Assembly (NCBI GenBank): GCA_050173345.1
Contig: JBFXKW010000001.1
Coordinates: 682,001-746,000 of the forward strand
DNA from: SHWC01 sp050173345
GTDB lineage: Bacteria > Pseudomonadota > Alphaproteobacteria > UBA828
Direction: 5' to 3'
DNA length: 64,000 nt
Shown here piece by piece: positions 34,375-42,509 of the stretch. Numbering within the stretch: position 1 is the stretch's first letter; each line of letters starts with the position of its first letter. The notes beneath the pieces are model-generated. The model searched no databases and was not told the DNA's origin. It saw only the letters and a list, made by a program, of their open reading frames with translations. The position numbers and the translations under genes are program-made.

Positions 34375-35778
34375 ATGAACAGCCGCAACTACAGCGCCGC
34401 GCAGCGCTATGTCGACAACGTGCTACCCGGCTATGGCGACCTGGCCGGCCTCGAAACGGCGCCGCCGGTGGTGGTCACGCGCGGCCAGGGCATTTTCGTC
34501 TATGACGAAGCGGGCAAGGAATATATCGAGGCCGCGGCCGGCATGTGGTGCGCGTCGCTCGGCTTCAACGAGCCGGCGCTGATCGAGGCCGCGATCGAGC
34601 AGCTTCACAAGCTGCCCTACTATCTCAACCTGGTCGACAAGACGACCACGCCGACCGGCGAGCTCGCGGAGAAGCTGAAGGCGCTTGCGCCGGCGCCGAT
34701 GGCGCGCGTCTTCTTCGCCAATTCGGGCTCCGAGGCGAACGAGACGATGGTGAAGCTCGTCTGGTTCTACAACAACGCGGTGGGCCGGCCGGAAAAGAAG
34801 AAGATCATCTCCCGCCGCATGGGCTTCCACGGCTCGACCATCGCCGCCGGCAGCCTGACCGGCATCCCCTACATGCACCAGGCCTTCGACCTGCCGATCG
34901 CGCGGATCATCCATACCGACTTCCCGCACTATTACAGGGAGGCGCGCGAGGGCGAGAGCGAGGAAGCCTTCGCCAGCCGGCTCGCCGGCAATCTCGACGC
35001 CCTGATCCAGAAGGAAGGGCCGGAGACGGTCGCCGCCTTCATCGCCGAGCCGGTGATGGGCGCAGCCGGCGCGGTCGTGCCGCCCAAGACCTATTTCGAG
35101 AAGGTCCAGGCGGTGCTGAAGAAGCACGACGTGCTGTTCCTGGCCGACGAGGTGATCACCGGCTTCGGCCGCACCGGCAACATGTTCGGCTGCGAGACCT
35201 TCGGCATCAAGCCGGACCTGATGTCACTCGCCAAGGGCATCACCTCGAGCTACCAGCCGCTCTCCGCCATCCTGGTCGGCGAGAAACTGTGGGAGCCGAT
35301 CGCCGAGCAGAGCAGGAAGGTCGGCATCTTCGCGCACGCCTTCACCACGACGGGCCATCCGGTGGCGGTCGCGGTCGCGCTCCGGGTGCTCGACCTCTTC
35401 CGCGAGCGCGACCTGATCGGCCATGTTCGCCGCATGTCGCCGGTCTTCCAGGATGGGCTGAACAGCTTCGCGGCGCATCCGCTGGTCGGCGATGTGCGCA
35501 GCGTCGGGCTGTGCGGCGCGGTCGAGCTGGTCGCCGACAAGGAGACCAGGCGCTCGTTTGCGCCCAAGCTGCGGATCAAGGAGTTCGTGCGCCGGGCCGC
35601 CCAGTCGCGCGGGCTGATCATGCGCGCCGCCGCCTCGGGCGACAGCATGGCGTTCTCGCCGCCGCTCATCATCAACGAGGCACAGATCGCCGAGGTGATG
35701 CGCCGCTTCCGCGCCACCCTCGACGAGACCCTGGCCTGGGTGGAATCGAACAACCTGCGGGCGGCGGACGCAGCGTAA
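34375..35778 (+). CDS. Class III aminotransferase (omega-transaminase type)
   Basis: PLP enzyme of 467 aa that moves an amino group from an amine or beta/omega-amino acid to a keto acid such as pyruvate. It has the substrate-loop sequence AAAGMWCASLGFNEP (about 53-67), FFANSGSEANETMVKLVW (about 113-130), the PLP-binding DEVITGFGRTG (about 248-258) and the Schiff-base lysine in MSLAKGITSSYQPL (about 276-289). The N-terminal W and Y pattern fits beta-alanine/aromatic-amine:pyruvate transaminases. ATG 34375 begins the alignable sequence. It stands alone between the hydrolase and the dioxygenase. Confidence 0.88.
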   Translation: MNSRNYSAAQRYVDNVLPGYGDLAGLETAPPVVVTRGQGIFVYDEAGKEYIEAAAGMWCASLGFNEPALIEAAIEQLHKLPYYLNLVDKTTTPTGELAEKLKALAPAPMARVFFANSGSEANETMVKLVWFYNNAVGRPEKKKIISRRMGFHGSTIAAGSLTGIPYMHQAFDLPIARIIHTDFPHYYREAREGESEEAFASRLAGNLDALIQKEGPETVAAFIAEPVMGAAGAVVPPKTYFEKVQAVLKKHDVLFLADEVITGFGRTGNMFGCETFGIKPDLMSLAKGITSSYQPLSAILVGEKLWEPIAEQSRKVGIFAHAFTTTGHPVAVAVALRVLDLFRERDLIGHVRRMSPVFQDGLNSFAAHPLVGDVRSVGLCGAVELVADKETRRSFAPKLRIKEFVRRAAQSRGLIMRAAASGDSMAFSPPLIINEAQIAEVMRRFRATLDETLAWVESNNLRAADAA

Positions 35779-35786
35779 GTTCTGCC

Positions 35787-35890
35787 ATCGTCGTCCTCCG
35801 GCGAGCCGAAGGCGAGACCGGGGGACCCAGGAGCCCCAGGCAACCGCTGCGCCGACGCCCCTGGATGCCCCGCCTGCGCGGGGCATGACG
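35787..35890. repeat. Paired palindromic repeat (REP-like), copy 5
   Basis: The first hairpin carries an extra stretch (CCGGCGAGCCGAAGGCGAG), so the stem is interrupted; the second hairpin, GGATGCCCCGCCTGCGCGGGGCATGACG, is the same as in copy 2. It lies between the convergent ends of the aminotransferase and the dioxygenase genes. Confidence 0.75.
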
Positions 35891-35916
35891 AAGAAGAAAA
35901 TGCGCTTGCGCCGTGC

Positions 35917-36846
35917 CTAGCTTGCGGGCGCCAGGCCGAAATCGTAGTCGAGCGTGTAGAACGGCGCGCTGACGCCGAGCGCGCTTGCCTCGGCCTCGGA
36001 GTCGTGCCGGTCGAAATGCACGATGAGCGAATCCTTCACGCCGAATACGGCATCCGAACCGATGTAGGGGTCCGCGTCGGAGAAGACCTGCGTGACGACC
36101 GTCTCATAGCCCTCGGCCGAGACGATGAAATGGATATGCGCCGGCCGGTACGGATGGCGGCCGGTCGCCCTGAGCAGCTGGCCGACCGGCCCGTCGTCCG
36201 GGATCGGGTAGCACACCGGCAGCACGGTGCGGAACAGGTAGCGGCCCCCGCTATCGGTCTTCAGCTTGCCGCGCAGGTTGAAGGACGGCTGATCCGGGTC
36301 CTGGCCCTCGTACATGCCGTTCGCCGCGGTCTGCCAGATGTCGAGGAGCGCGCCCGCGATCGGCGCGCCCTTGGGGTCGGTGACCCGGCCGCGCACGATG
36401 CAGGGCTCGCCACCTGGCGCCAGGCTGATATCGGCACCCTGCCCGATCTCGGGCGCGCCCTCCCGGTAGAACGGGCCGAGCACGCTCGATTCGGTCGCGC
36501 CCCTGGGCTTCCGGTGGTTGATCGCGTCGATCAGCATGGTCGCGCCGAGCGTGTCCGACAGCAGGATGAACTCCTGGCGGATGCCGTCGCATTTCTTGCC
36601 GACCGCGGCCAGGAATTGGATGGCCTGCATCCACTCCGCCTCGCTCGGCTCCACCTCGCGGATGAAGCCGTGCAGATGCCGGATGAAGGCGGTCATCACC
36701 TGCTTGAGCCGGGCATCCTCGGCGTTGGCGATGCGGCTGATCACATCGTCGGTGATGCTGTCTTCCAGCGCGCGGGGCGCCTTTCGCGCGGCGGGTTGCG
36801 GCTTGGCGGCGGCGCTCCTGATGCTCCGCTTTCGCTCGACGGGCAT
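35917..36846 (-). CDS. Intradiol ring-cleavage dioxygenase (catechol/hydroxyquinol 1,2-dioxygenase family)
   Basis: Non-haem Fe(III) enzyme of 309 aa that opens the ring between two adjacent hydroxyls. The four ligands of the family can be placed: Tyr179 (IWQTAANGMYE), Tyr213 (LPVCYPIPDDGP), His237 and His239 (RPAHIHF). A helical N-terminal dimerisation domain (about 28-115) precedes the catalytic domain, as in catechol and hydroxyquinol dioxygenases. The first 25 residues are basic and Ala/Pro-rich, probably disordered. ATG 36846 follows AGGAGCAGG. Hydroxyquinol is a plausible substrate given the hydroquinone pathway at 54109-58394, but catechol is not excluded. Confidence 0.9.
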   Translation of the reverse strand: MPVERKRSIRSAAAKPQPAARKAPRALEDSITDDVISRIANAEDARLKQVMTAFIRHLHGFIREVEPSEAEWMQAIQFLAAVGKKCDGIRQEFILLSDTLGATMLIDAINHRKPRGATESSVLGPFYREGAPEIGQGADISLAPGGEPCIVRGRVTDPKGAPIAGALLDIWQTAANGMYEGQDPDQPSFNLRGKLKTDSGGRYLFRTVLPVCYPIPDDGPVGQLLRATGRHPYRPAHIHFIVSAEGYETVVTQVFSDADPYIGSDAVFGVKDSLIVHFDRHDSEAEASALGVSAPFYTLDYDFGLAPAS

Positions 36847-36873
36847 GGCGGCCTGCTCCTCTGTGGCCGGAGC

Positions 36874-36924
36874 TTAGAGCACGGTCCGGTCAGGTTGAGT
36901 CAACCTGACCGGACCGTGCTCTAA
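36874..36924. repeat. Perfect 51-bp palindrome (25-bp arms, one central base)
   Basis: The left arm begins TTAGAGCACGGTCC and the right arm ends GGACCGTGCTCTAA. All 25 positions pair, with G36899 in the middle. It lies 27 bp upstream of the dioxygenase start. It resembles the AGAGCATGATCCGATCAGG-type dispersed repeats of Hyphomicrobiales more than an operator, but its position would affect the dioxygenase leader. Confidence 0.85.
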
Positions 36925-36933
36925 CTTGCTGAA

Positions 36934-36995
36934 TAGAGCAGGATACACGCTCGCGATGGATCGCGGAGCGATTCCATCTCGAGCGACCCTGCTCT
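36934..36995. repeat. Second inverted repeat next to the 51-bp palindrome
   Basis: AGAGCAGG at 36935-36942 pairs with CCTGCTCT at 36988-36995, flanking CACGCTCGCGATGGATCGCG and a further imperfect stem. The outer motif AGAGC/GCTCT is shared with the 51-bp palindrome, so the two may form one composite element. Confidence 0.55.
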
Positions 36996-37458
36996 GGCAC
37001 CGATGCTCCGCTTTCCCGAGACCGGCCGTCAAGCCGCCCGAATGCCCAAAAGAAGAGGCGCGGTGAGCTTCCTGCTCCCCGCGCCCAGCGTGACCATCCT
37101 GGTTTGCTCTTCCACCGCCGTTGCGTCCGGCGGCTTGTCTTCTCGTCGGTCCCCTTTCGACTTCTCGGACCCCTCAAGATGCCTTGGCGAACCCGTGATC
37201 CCTGAACCCGCGCCTTCTTGGATCGTGCCTGATTGTTCGCGTCTGGGGTGACGTCTCGCCAATGCAGGGCCACAGTCTCGTCATTGTAAGCACTGCTCGC
37301 AAGATACATGGCCGTCCTATTCAATACATCTATATGTGCGTTTCCGGGATTCGATCGTTAATCCGCGGCAAGCATCAGCCCGTCCGCCCGGATCGAGAAG
37401 CCGCGCCCGCAGTCATCGGGGCGAAATCGAAACAAATCGGTGACTGAACGGTGAGCCC

Positions 37459-38991
37459 TCAATCCGCGGCAGGCCGGGCCCGCGACGGGCTCGAAAATCG
37501 GGCATCACCGGGCGGCAACAGAACACGCACGCGCAGGCCACCGGCTGTGCGGTTCTCGAGCGTGACGGAGCCGCCGAGCGCCTCGACATTGCGACGCACG
37601 ATCCACAGGCCCACCCCGAAATGCTGATCCTCGCCGCCGTGCTTCGCGTCCTTGCGGCTCGAAACGTAGCGCTCGAAGACCTGCTCGATCATGGCCGGGG
37701 GGATGCCGGGCCCCTCGTCCTCGACCACGAGCGCGACGTTGCTCTTGCCCCGCTCCACCCTGACCGTCACCGCGCTGCCCGGCGGCGAGAAGCTGAGCGC
37801 GTTCTCGACCAGGTTCTCGACCACCGTCTCCAGGAGCTGGACCGAGCCGTGGACCCGCAAGGAGCCCGGCGCGACCACCTCCAACCGCACGCTGGCATCG
37901 GGCGCGTGGATCCTGTGCGACTCCACCACCGAGCGGGCGAGCGAGGCGAGATCGACCACCTCGCGCCGCGGATCGAGCAGGGTCGCGGTGACCTCATCGA
38001 GCCGACGCGCGGACTGAACCAGGCCGAGCAGGCGCTCGATGGCGCTGTCGATGGCGATGAGCGCGCGCTGCGTCGGCTGATCGTCCGGGTTCGCCCGCTT
38101 CTTGATCAGGTCGGAGGCCTGGCGGATGGCCGCGAGCGGCCCCTTGAAGGCATGGGCGTTGTCTTCCGCGGCACGGCGGAGGTCGATCGCCGCGGTACGC
38201 AGCGTCTCGACCATGGCATCGAAGCTCTGCGCCACCGGGGCGAGTTCCGGGATCTCGTTGCGGTCGAGGAAGCGGTCGGACGCGACGGTCTCGCCGCCGA
38301 TGCGCCGCGCCAATTGCCCGAAGCGCTCGAGGTTGCGCCAGAGCGAGACCAGCACCGCGAGGACGAGCACGACCACGCCGAGATAGGCGGCCGCCGCGAT
38401 GCGCACCTCGCCCGAGCGCCAGAACGGCTCGCCGAGGCCGGCCGCCCGCACCGCCTCGGTCGTGGTGTGGGACATCACGAGCGCGAAGCAGCCGCGCGGC
38501 GTGGTGACCGGGGTGATCGAGGTCAGGAGCTCGTCCACGCCCTCCAGCCGCTCGATCCTCAGCGCGAGCGCGAGATCGCCGGCGCAGCTCGTCTGCAGCC
38601 GGTCGAGCACGCCCTCGGAGGCAAGCTCGCTCCGCTCGCGCTCGAGCTCGGCGCTGGAGACCCGGGGCGCCGCCGCGACGTAGTGGAAGCCGGGCTGCTC
38701 GCTGCCGGTCGCCGCCGGCTTGAGCAGCAGCTTGATCCGCATCTCGTCGGTCGCGTAGCGGCCGAGCTCCGCCTCGAAGTCGATCAACGGGCGATCGTCC
38801 TCGGCGAGCGCCGGGGCGAGCGTGCGGGCGATGATCAGCCCCTTGTCGCGGATCGCGGTCAGCAGCACGCCCTGCTTGCGCGCCTCGGCCTCGCTGAACG
38901 CGATGTAGAGCACGGTGGGCACCACCGCGAAGACCAGAACGAGCAGAATCAGGCGCGTCTTGAGCGAGCGGAAGACCGCCGGCAATCGCAC
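37459..38991 (-). CDS. Sensor histidine kinase
   Basis: Membrane sensor of 510 aa. It has a membrane segment at about residues 11-30 (LILLVLVFAVVPTVLYIAF), a periplasmic sensor region (about 33-195) with one Cys pair, a second membrane segment (about 198-215), a HAMP-like linker, and the phosphorylation motif EDNAHAFKGPLAAI with the His near 285. The ATPase domain has LVENALSFSP (N-box), VEDEGPGIPP (G1) and FGVGLWIVRRNVEALGG (G2). The gene starts 19 bp downstream of the response regulator gene, so the two form a pair. Signal and target genes are not evident; the Tad pilus locus is the nearest large unit. Confidence 0.92.
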   Translation of the reverse strand: MRLPAVFRSLKTRLILLVLVFAVVPTVLYIAFSEAEARKQGVLLTAIRDKGLIIARTLAPALAEDDRPLIDFEAELGRYATDEMRIKLLLKPAATGSEQPGFHYVAAAPRVSSAELERERSELASEGVLDRLQTSCAGDLALALRIERLEGVDELLTSITPVTTPRGCFALVMSHTTTEAVRAAGLGEPFWRSGEVRIAAAAYLGVVVLVLAVLVSLWRNLERFGQLARRIGGETVASDRFLDRNEIPELAPVAQSFDAMVETLRTAAIDLRRAAEDNAHAFKGPLAAIRQASDLIKKRANPDDQPTQRALIAIDSAIERLLGLVQSARRLDEVTATLLDPRREVVDLASLARSVVESHRIHAPDASVRLEVVAPGSLRVHGSVQLLETVVENLVENALSFSPPGSAVTVRVERGKSNVALVVEDEGPGIPPAMIEQVFERYVSSRKDAKHGGEDQHFGVGLWIVRRNVEALGGSVTLENRTAGGLRVRVLLPPGDARFSSPSRARPAAD

Positions 38992-39010
38992 GCGGGAGAT
39001 CCGTCGTTCT

Positions 39011-39793
39011 CTAGGCGTTGAGCGAGACCGCCTCGACCCAGCGATAGCCGAAACCCGGATAATTCTCGATGTGATCGAACGCGGGATCGACGTCCTTGAA
39101 CTTCTGCCTGACGCGCTTGACCAGCGAGCGGACGTTCGCGCGATAGCCCGTGGTGCCGTGGCCGGCGATGAAACCCTCGCCCTTCACCGCGTCGTAGATT
39201 TCGCGGTACGAAACGTCGCTGCCGCGCTTCAGGGCGATCACCTCGACCACCTTGAACTCGCTAAGCGTCAGACTCACTGCCTGGCTTTCCCAGAAAGCGC
39301 GGCTGCTCTGATGACGCAGCTCGAGCACGCCGATCTTGGTGATGCTCTCGTCGGCCGCCGGCGCCGGCTTGTCGGGTTTACGCTGGCCCTCGATGACGAG
39401 CGCGAGGCGCTTCTCGATGATCGAGAAGCTGCGCGACTTGTCGATGAAATCGACCGCGCCGTGCGCCAGCGCGGACTCCTCGAACACCGGCTCGCCCAGC
39501 GAGGTGAGCACGATCACCGGCATCTCGGCGCCTTGGCTGCGCAACTGCTTCAGGACCGAGAGACCGTCGAGGCCGGGCATGCGCCAGTCCAAGAGGATCG
39601 CGTTCGCCTTGCCGCCGCGCGCGATCCAGGAAAGGATCTCCTCGCCGCTCGACAGCGACACGACCTGAAAGCCGGCGCCCTCGAGATTGAGGGTGATCAT
39701 GTCGCGGAAAACCTGATCGTCGTCGACCACGGCGATGCAGGGCTGTGCCGCACCCACCATGCTGGTGGCTTGGCTATCGGGTTCGATGATCAT
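39011..39793 (-). CDS. OmpR-type response regulator
   Basis: Regulator of 260 aa with a receiver domain (about residues 18-135: acidic VVDDD, phosphorylated Asp in LLDWRMPG, Thr in VLTSLGE, Lys in FIDKS) and a C-terminal winged helix (about 150-255) ending in NYPGFGYRWV. The linker and recognition helix (GYRANVRSLVKRVRQKFKD) are typical of DNA-binding regulators. Its ATG at 39793 lies inside the 3' end of the lipoprotein gene (20-bp overlap), suggesting translational coupling. The cognate kinase gene is downstream. Confidence 0.92.
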   Translation of the reverse strand: MIIEPDSQATSMVGAAQPCIAVVDDDQVFRDMITLNLEGAGFQVVSLSSGEEILSWIARGGKANAILLDWRMPGLDGLSVLKQLRSQGAEMPVIVLTSLGEPVFEESALAHGAVDFIDKSRSFSIIEKRLALVIEGQRKPDKPAPAADESITKIGVLELRHQSSRAFWESQAVSLTLSEFKVVEVIALKRGSDVSYREIYDAVKGEGFIAGHGTTGYRANVRSLVKRVRQKFKDVDPAFDHIENYPGFGYRWVEAVSLNA

Positions 39794-40346
39794 CGCGGAC
39801 CTTTCCCAAGCAGGTTTTGAGCTCTGATTCGTCGGCAGCGGAATCGGGCGCCTTGATCTGCAACGCCTGGAAACGATCCTTGGCGACGTCGAGATAGAAA
39901 TAGATGTCGACCGTGCAATCGTTGGACGCGTAGCGCAGCACCTTCGACGGCGGACGCCACGATCGCTCGATGGGCGCGCCCAGCAGGTCTTCCGCCTCGG
40001 ACTCGCTCAGCCCGACCACGTCCACCGGCTCGACCACGGGCGGCGGCTGCGGGCCGAACATCTCGAGCGGCCAAGCCGAGGCGATGGGCGCATAGGGCTG
40101 GATGCGAAACGGCCTCGGCGGCGCGGGCTGCGGCTTGTGCACCGTGCGCACTGCGGTTGCCGGCGGCGGCGGCTTCAGCAAACCGGCCGTCGCCGCTCCG
40201 GTGCCCTCGATCATCGGCGCGGCCTGCGGCGAATCCGTCGCCACGCCGTCGTCACGCCATGGCTCGCACGCCGCCACACCGCCGCAAACCAGTGCAGCGG
40301 TCAAACCATGGCGCGCCAGCCGCGCAAGTCGCGTCGCCCCGAGCAT
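39774..40346 (-). CDS. Putative lipoprotein of unknown function
   Basis: Predicted outer-envelope lipoprotein of 190 aa. ATG 40346 gives a basic N-terminus, a hydrophobic stretch and the lipobox VAAC at about residues 27-30. A Pro-rich linker follows (about 65-110), then a small folded C-terminal domain with VGLSESEAEDLLGAPIERSWRPPSKVLRY, resembling the SmpA/BamE-like fold in its loop-helix-strand order. The gene overlaps the response regulator gene by 20 bp and may be part of the signalling system. A longer reading upstream (to 40508) lacks a sensible start. Function unknown. Confidence 0.75.
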   Translation of the reverse strand: MLGATRLARLARHGLTAALVCGGVAACEPWRDDGVATDSPQAAPMIEGTGAATAGLLKPPPPATAVRTVHKPQPAPPRPFRIQPYAPIASAWPLEMFGPQPPPVVEPVDVVGLSESEAEDLLGAPIERSWRPPSKVLRYASNDCTVDIYFYLDVAKDRFQALQIKAPDSAADESELKTCLGKVRDDHRTR

Positions 40347-41020
40347 AATTCTATTGTACCCCAATACATCGTTGGGGCGGTTTCCCCTGCTACTCAGATG
40401 CCACCGAATCGTGGCGACTGTGTGGCCAAACTCACGCAGCGCGCCAATTTGTGGCCCCGACGTAGCCGGCGCGCGCGGATCGAGCGAAAAACCACCGCGC
40501 CGACACAAGTTCGTTCCTCGAAGAGCACACCGCGCCGAGTGCCGAGCGTGATCGGCAGCTATGATGCCCTTTCGAGTTCAGGAAGCGCCTGCAGCTCATC
40601 CGGCTCAGCGAAAGTAAGCATCGCATACTCGATGCTGCGATGGTGCGGCGGGGGCCGTGCCGGCGGATCGTTCGCGCGAAGCGGGCAAGGCTTAATCGTT
40701 TGTTAAGGGGTTTCCTTCATAGCTTCGCCTCGACGCGCCGCTCGCTTGACGAGTCACCCATCTCGGGGCGGAGGTGGATCTCAACGGCAGCGGTCGGCGC
40801 GTCGATCCCCCTCAGCGCAGAGAGCCGCTTCGCACGCCTGCCGTTCCCGCGCGCACGGATCGGTTCACGGGCGTCTTGGTATGCTCTGTTTACATCGACG
40901 CCTGTCCGCGACCGCGGCCATGGCACGGCGAGGCCGCGCCTCATGCTTTATGCCTGTTAAGCATGTGGTAAGCGCGGCTGCCTAGAGTGCAGGCCATCAA
41001 CGTTTCGAAGGAGATGGCGT
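40347..41020. promoter_or_regulatory. 674-bp divergent regulatory region with CtrA-type boxes
   Basis: No gene is credible here; the readable frames are short, overlap on both strands and show no motifs. TTAATCGTTTGTTAA at 40692-40706 is an exact TTAA-N7-TTAA, the CtrA binding consensus. A one-mismatch copy, TTAAGCATGTGGTAA, lies at 40957-40971, about 50 bp before the tadD start. AAGGAG at 41008-41013 is the tadD ribosome site. CtrA is known to control pilus genes in Caulobacter. Confidence 0.6.
40692..40706. promoter_or_regulatory. CtrA-type box TTAA-N7-TTAA
   Basis: Exact match to the full CtrA consensus, TTAA then TCGTTTG then TTAA. It lies in the gap between the lipoprotein/response-regulator operon (leftward) and tadD (rightward), 315 bp before tadD. 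Such an exact match is uncommon by chance in DNA of this GC content. Confidence 0.6.
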
Positions 41021-42475
41021 ATGGCACGCCGGCGCCGCTCGACGCTGCTGCTCTCTGTCGCGACCCTCGCGTTCCCCATGGCGCTCGGCGCCTGCGCCAC
41101 CTCCGGTACCGAAGGCCATGTCGGGTTGACAGCGGCGGCCCCCGATGGCGGCGCGTCGGAGCCGGTGCACGAGGCGGCCGAGGTCGATGCCGGCCGCCTG
41201 CTCCGCATCGGCGCCGCGACCGAGGCCGTCGGCGATCTCGAGAACGCCATCACCATGTATCAGCGGGCACTCGCGCTGGCGCCCGATTCCGTCGAGGCGC
41301 TGCTCGCGCTGGCCGATGCCTATCGCCGGGCCGGCGCGCCCGAGAACGCGGCCAAGGCCTATCGCGGCGTGCTCGAACGCGAGCCCGCCAACCTGGCGGC
41401 GCGGCGCGGGCTCGGCAACGCGCTCGTCGCGCTCGGACGGTCCGAAGAGGCGCTGGCCGAGTTCGACCTGCTGGTCGCGGCGGAGCCGCTGGACGAGCGC
41501 GGCCACAACGGCCGCGGCGTCGCCCTCTCTTTGCTCGGCCGCCATGAGGAAGCCAGGCAGGCCTATGAGAGCGGGCTCAGGCTCGCGCCGGCCGACCTGG
41601 AGCTCAACAACAACCTCGCCACGCTGCTGCTGTTGAGCGGGGAGCCGGAACAGGCGATCGCGATCCTCGATCGTATCGTGAAGCAACCCGGAGCGCCGGA
41701 ACGCGTCCGCCAGAACCTGGCGCGCGCGGAAAAGGCGATCGTCGATCGCGGCGTGCGGGTGTCCACGCTCGAACCGCCCACAGAAGCCGCCGCGCCGAGC
41801 GACGAAGCCGGCGTGCTCTACCAGTTGACGGAGGGCAACGACGAGGCAGCGAATCCCGAGGCAGGCCCGCCGTCAGCGCCCGAGGCTAACGCAGGGCCGC
41901 AGGTCGCCGAACTCATCAAATCACCCGAGACCCTGATCGAGCCGGACGGGAGCCCAGCCGCCGCTACGTCATCGAACACGGACGATTCCACAACTCCGTC
42001 GGTCGACGAGAAGGCCGAGGTGCCCGCCACGGCCGACGCCGCCCCGCAGGCCGAACAGAAGGAGGAGGCTGCCCCCAGCACCTCCGACGGCCCGAGTGCC
42101 GTCTATCGCGTGCAACTGAGCGCCGAGCAGTCGCGCGAGCTCGCTCTCGAGCGCTGGGCGGAACTCCAAGCCGAAGTGCCGGACCTGCTCGGCGCATTCA
42201 GCCCCCATATCAGCAAGGCACCCGACACCGGCAAGGGAACCTTCTATCGGCTCCGCACGAATCCCCGGCTTTCGCAGGCCGAGGCGCAGACACTCTGCGA
42301 CGCGTTGAGCGACAGGTCGATCCCCTGCTACGTCGCCGGCGCCCGCAAGGATCCAACTCCCGCCACGCGGGAAGCGGCGGAGGAAAGCGGCACGGCGGCA
42401 CCGACGTCCGGCCACGTCGTTCCGGTGCGGTCGGATGCCCCGACCGCCGGGCCGTGGTCGTCGCAGACGCTCTAG
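41021..42475 (+). CDS. tadD: TadD-like TPR lipoprotein with C-terminal SPOR-like domain
   Basis: Pilotin-like component of the Tad apparatus, 484 aa. A signal peptide ends in the lipobox LGAC (Cys25). Five TPR repeats run from about residue 56 to 220 (AITMYQRALALAPDSVEALLALADAY, split, and similar). An acidic Ala/Pro/Glu linker follows (about 245-350), then a sequence like a SPOR domain (about 355-435: VYRVQLSAEQSRELA ... YRLRTNPRLSQAEAQTLCDAL). TadD proteins are usually about 250-300 aa without the SPOR part, so this is an extended form. AAGGAG precedes ATG 41021. It is convergent with tadC. Confidence 0.85.
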   Translation: MARRRRSTLLLSVATLAFPMALGACATSGTEGHVGLTAAAPDGGASEPVHEAAEVDAGRLLRIGAATEAVGDLENAITMYQRALALAPDSVEALLALADAYRRAGAPENAAKAYRGVLEREPANLAARRGLGNALVALGRSEEALAEFDLLVAAEPLDERGHNGRGVALSLLGRHEEARQAYESGLRLAPADLELNNNLATLLLLSGEPEQAIAILDRIVKQPGAPERVRQNLARAEKAIVDRGVRVSTLEPPTEAAAPSDEAGVLYQLTEGNDEAANPEAGPPSAPEANAGPQVAELIKSPETLIEPDGSPAAATSSNTDDSTTPSVDEKAEVPATADAAPQAEQKEEAAPSTSDGPSAVYRVQLSAEQSRELALERWAELQAEVPDLLGAFSPHISKAPDTGKGTFYRLRTNPRLSQAEAQTLCDALSDRSIPCYVAGARKDPTPATREAAEESGTAAPTSGHVVPVRSDAPTAGPWSSQTL

Positions 42476-42509
42476 GTTCGTGCTCCCGCGCCGGAGGCGC
42501 AGGCCCGCA

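Larger units (their letters stand above)
36847..37458. other. 612-bp intergenic region with palindromes, no convincing gene
   Basis: It contains two inverted repeats (annotated separately) and otherwise no reading frame with plausible protein features. Frames of 82, 77 and 144 residues can be read in 36890-37324, but they overlap one another and are rich in Arg and Ser without motifs, so they are probably noise. From about 37270 to 37350 the base composition is visibly less GC-rich than the surroundings (AATACATCTATATG). No RNA gene was recognised. Confidence 0.55.

Noticed and set aside
36890..37324. A 144-residue minus-strand frame
   Set aside because: It is Arg/Ser-rich without motifs and spans a palindromic repeat. 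No ribosome site of note precedes it.
40347..41020. Small genes in the region before tadD
   Set aside because: The frames of 60-106 residues overlap on both strands, lack ribosome sites and contain no domain-like sequence.
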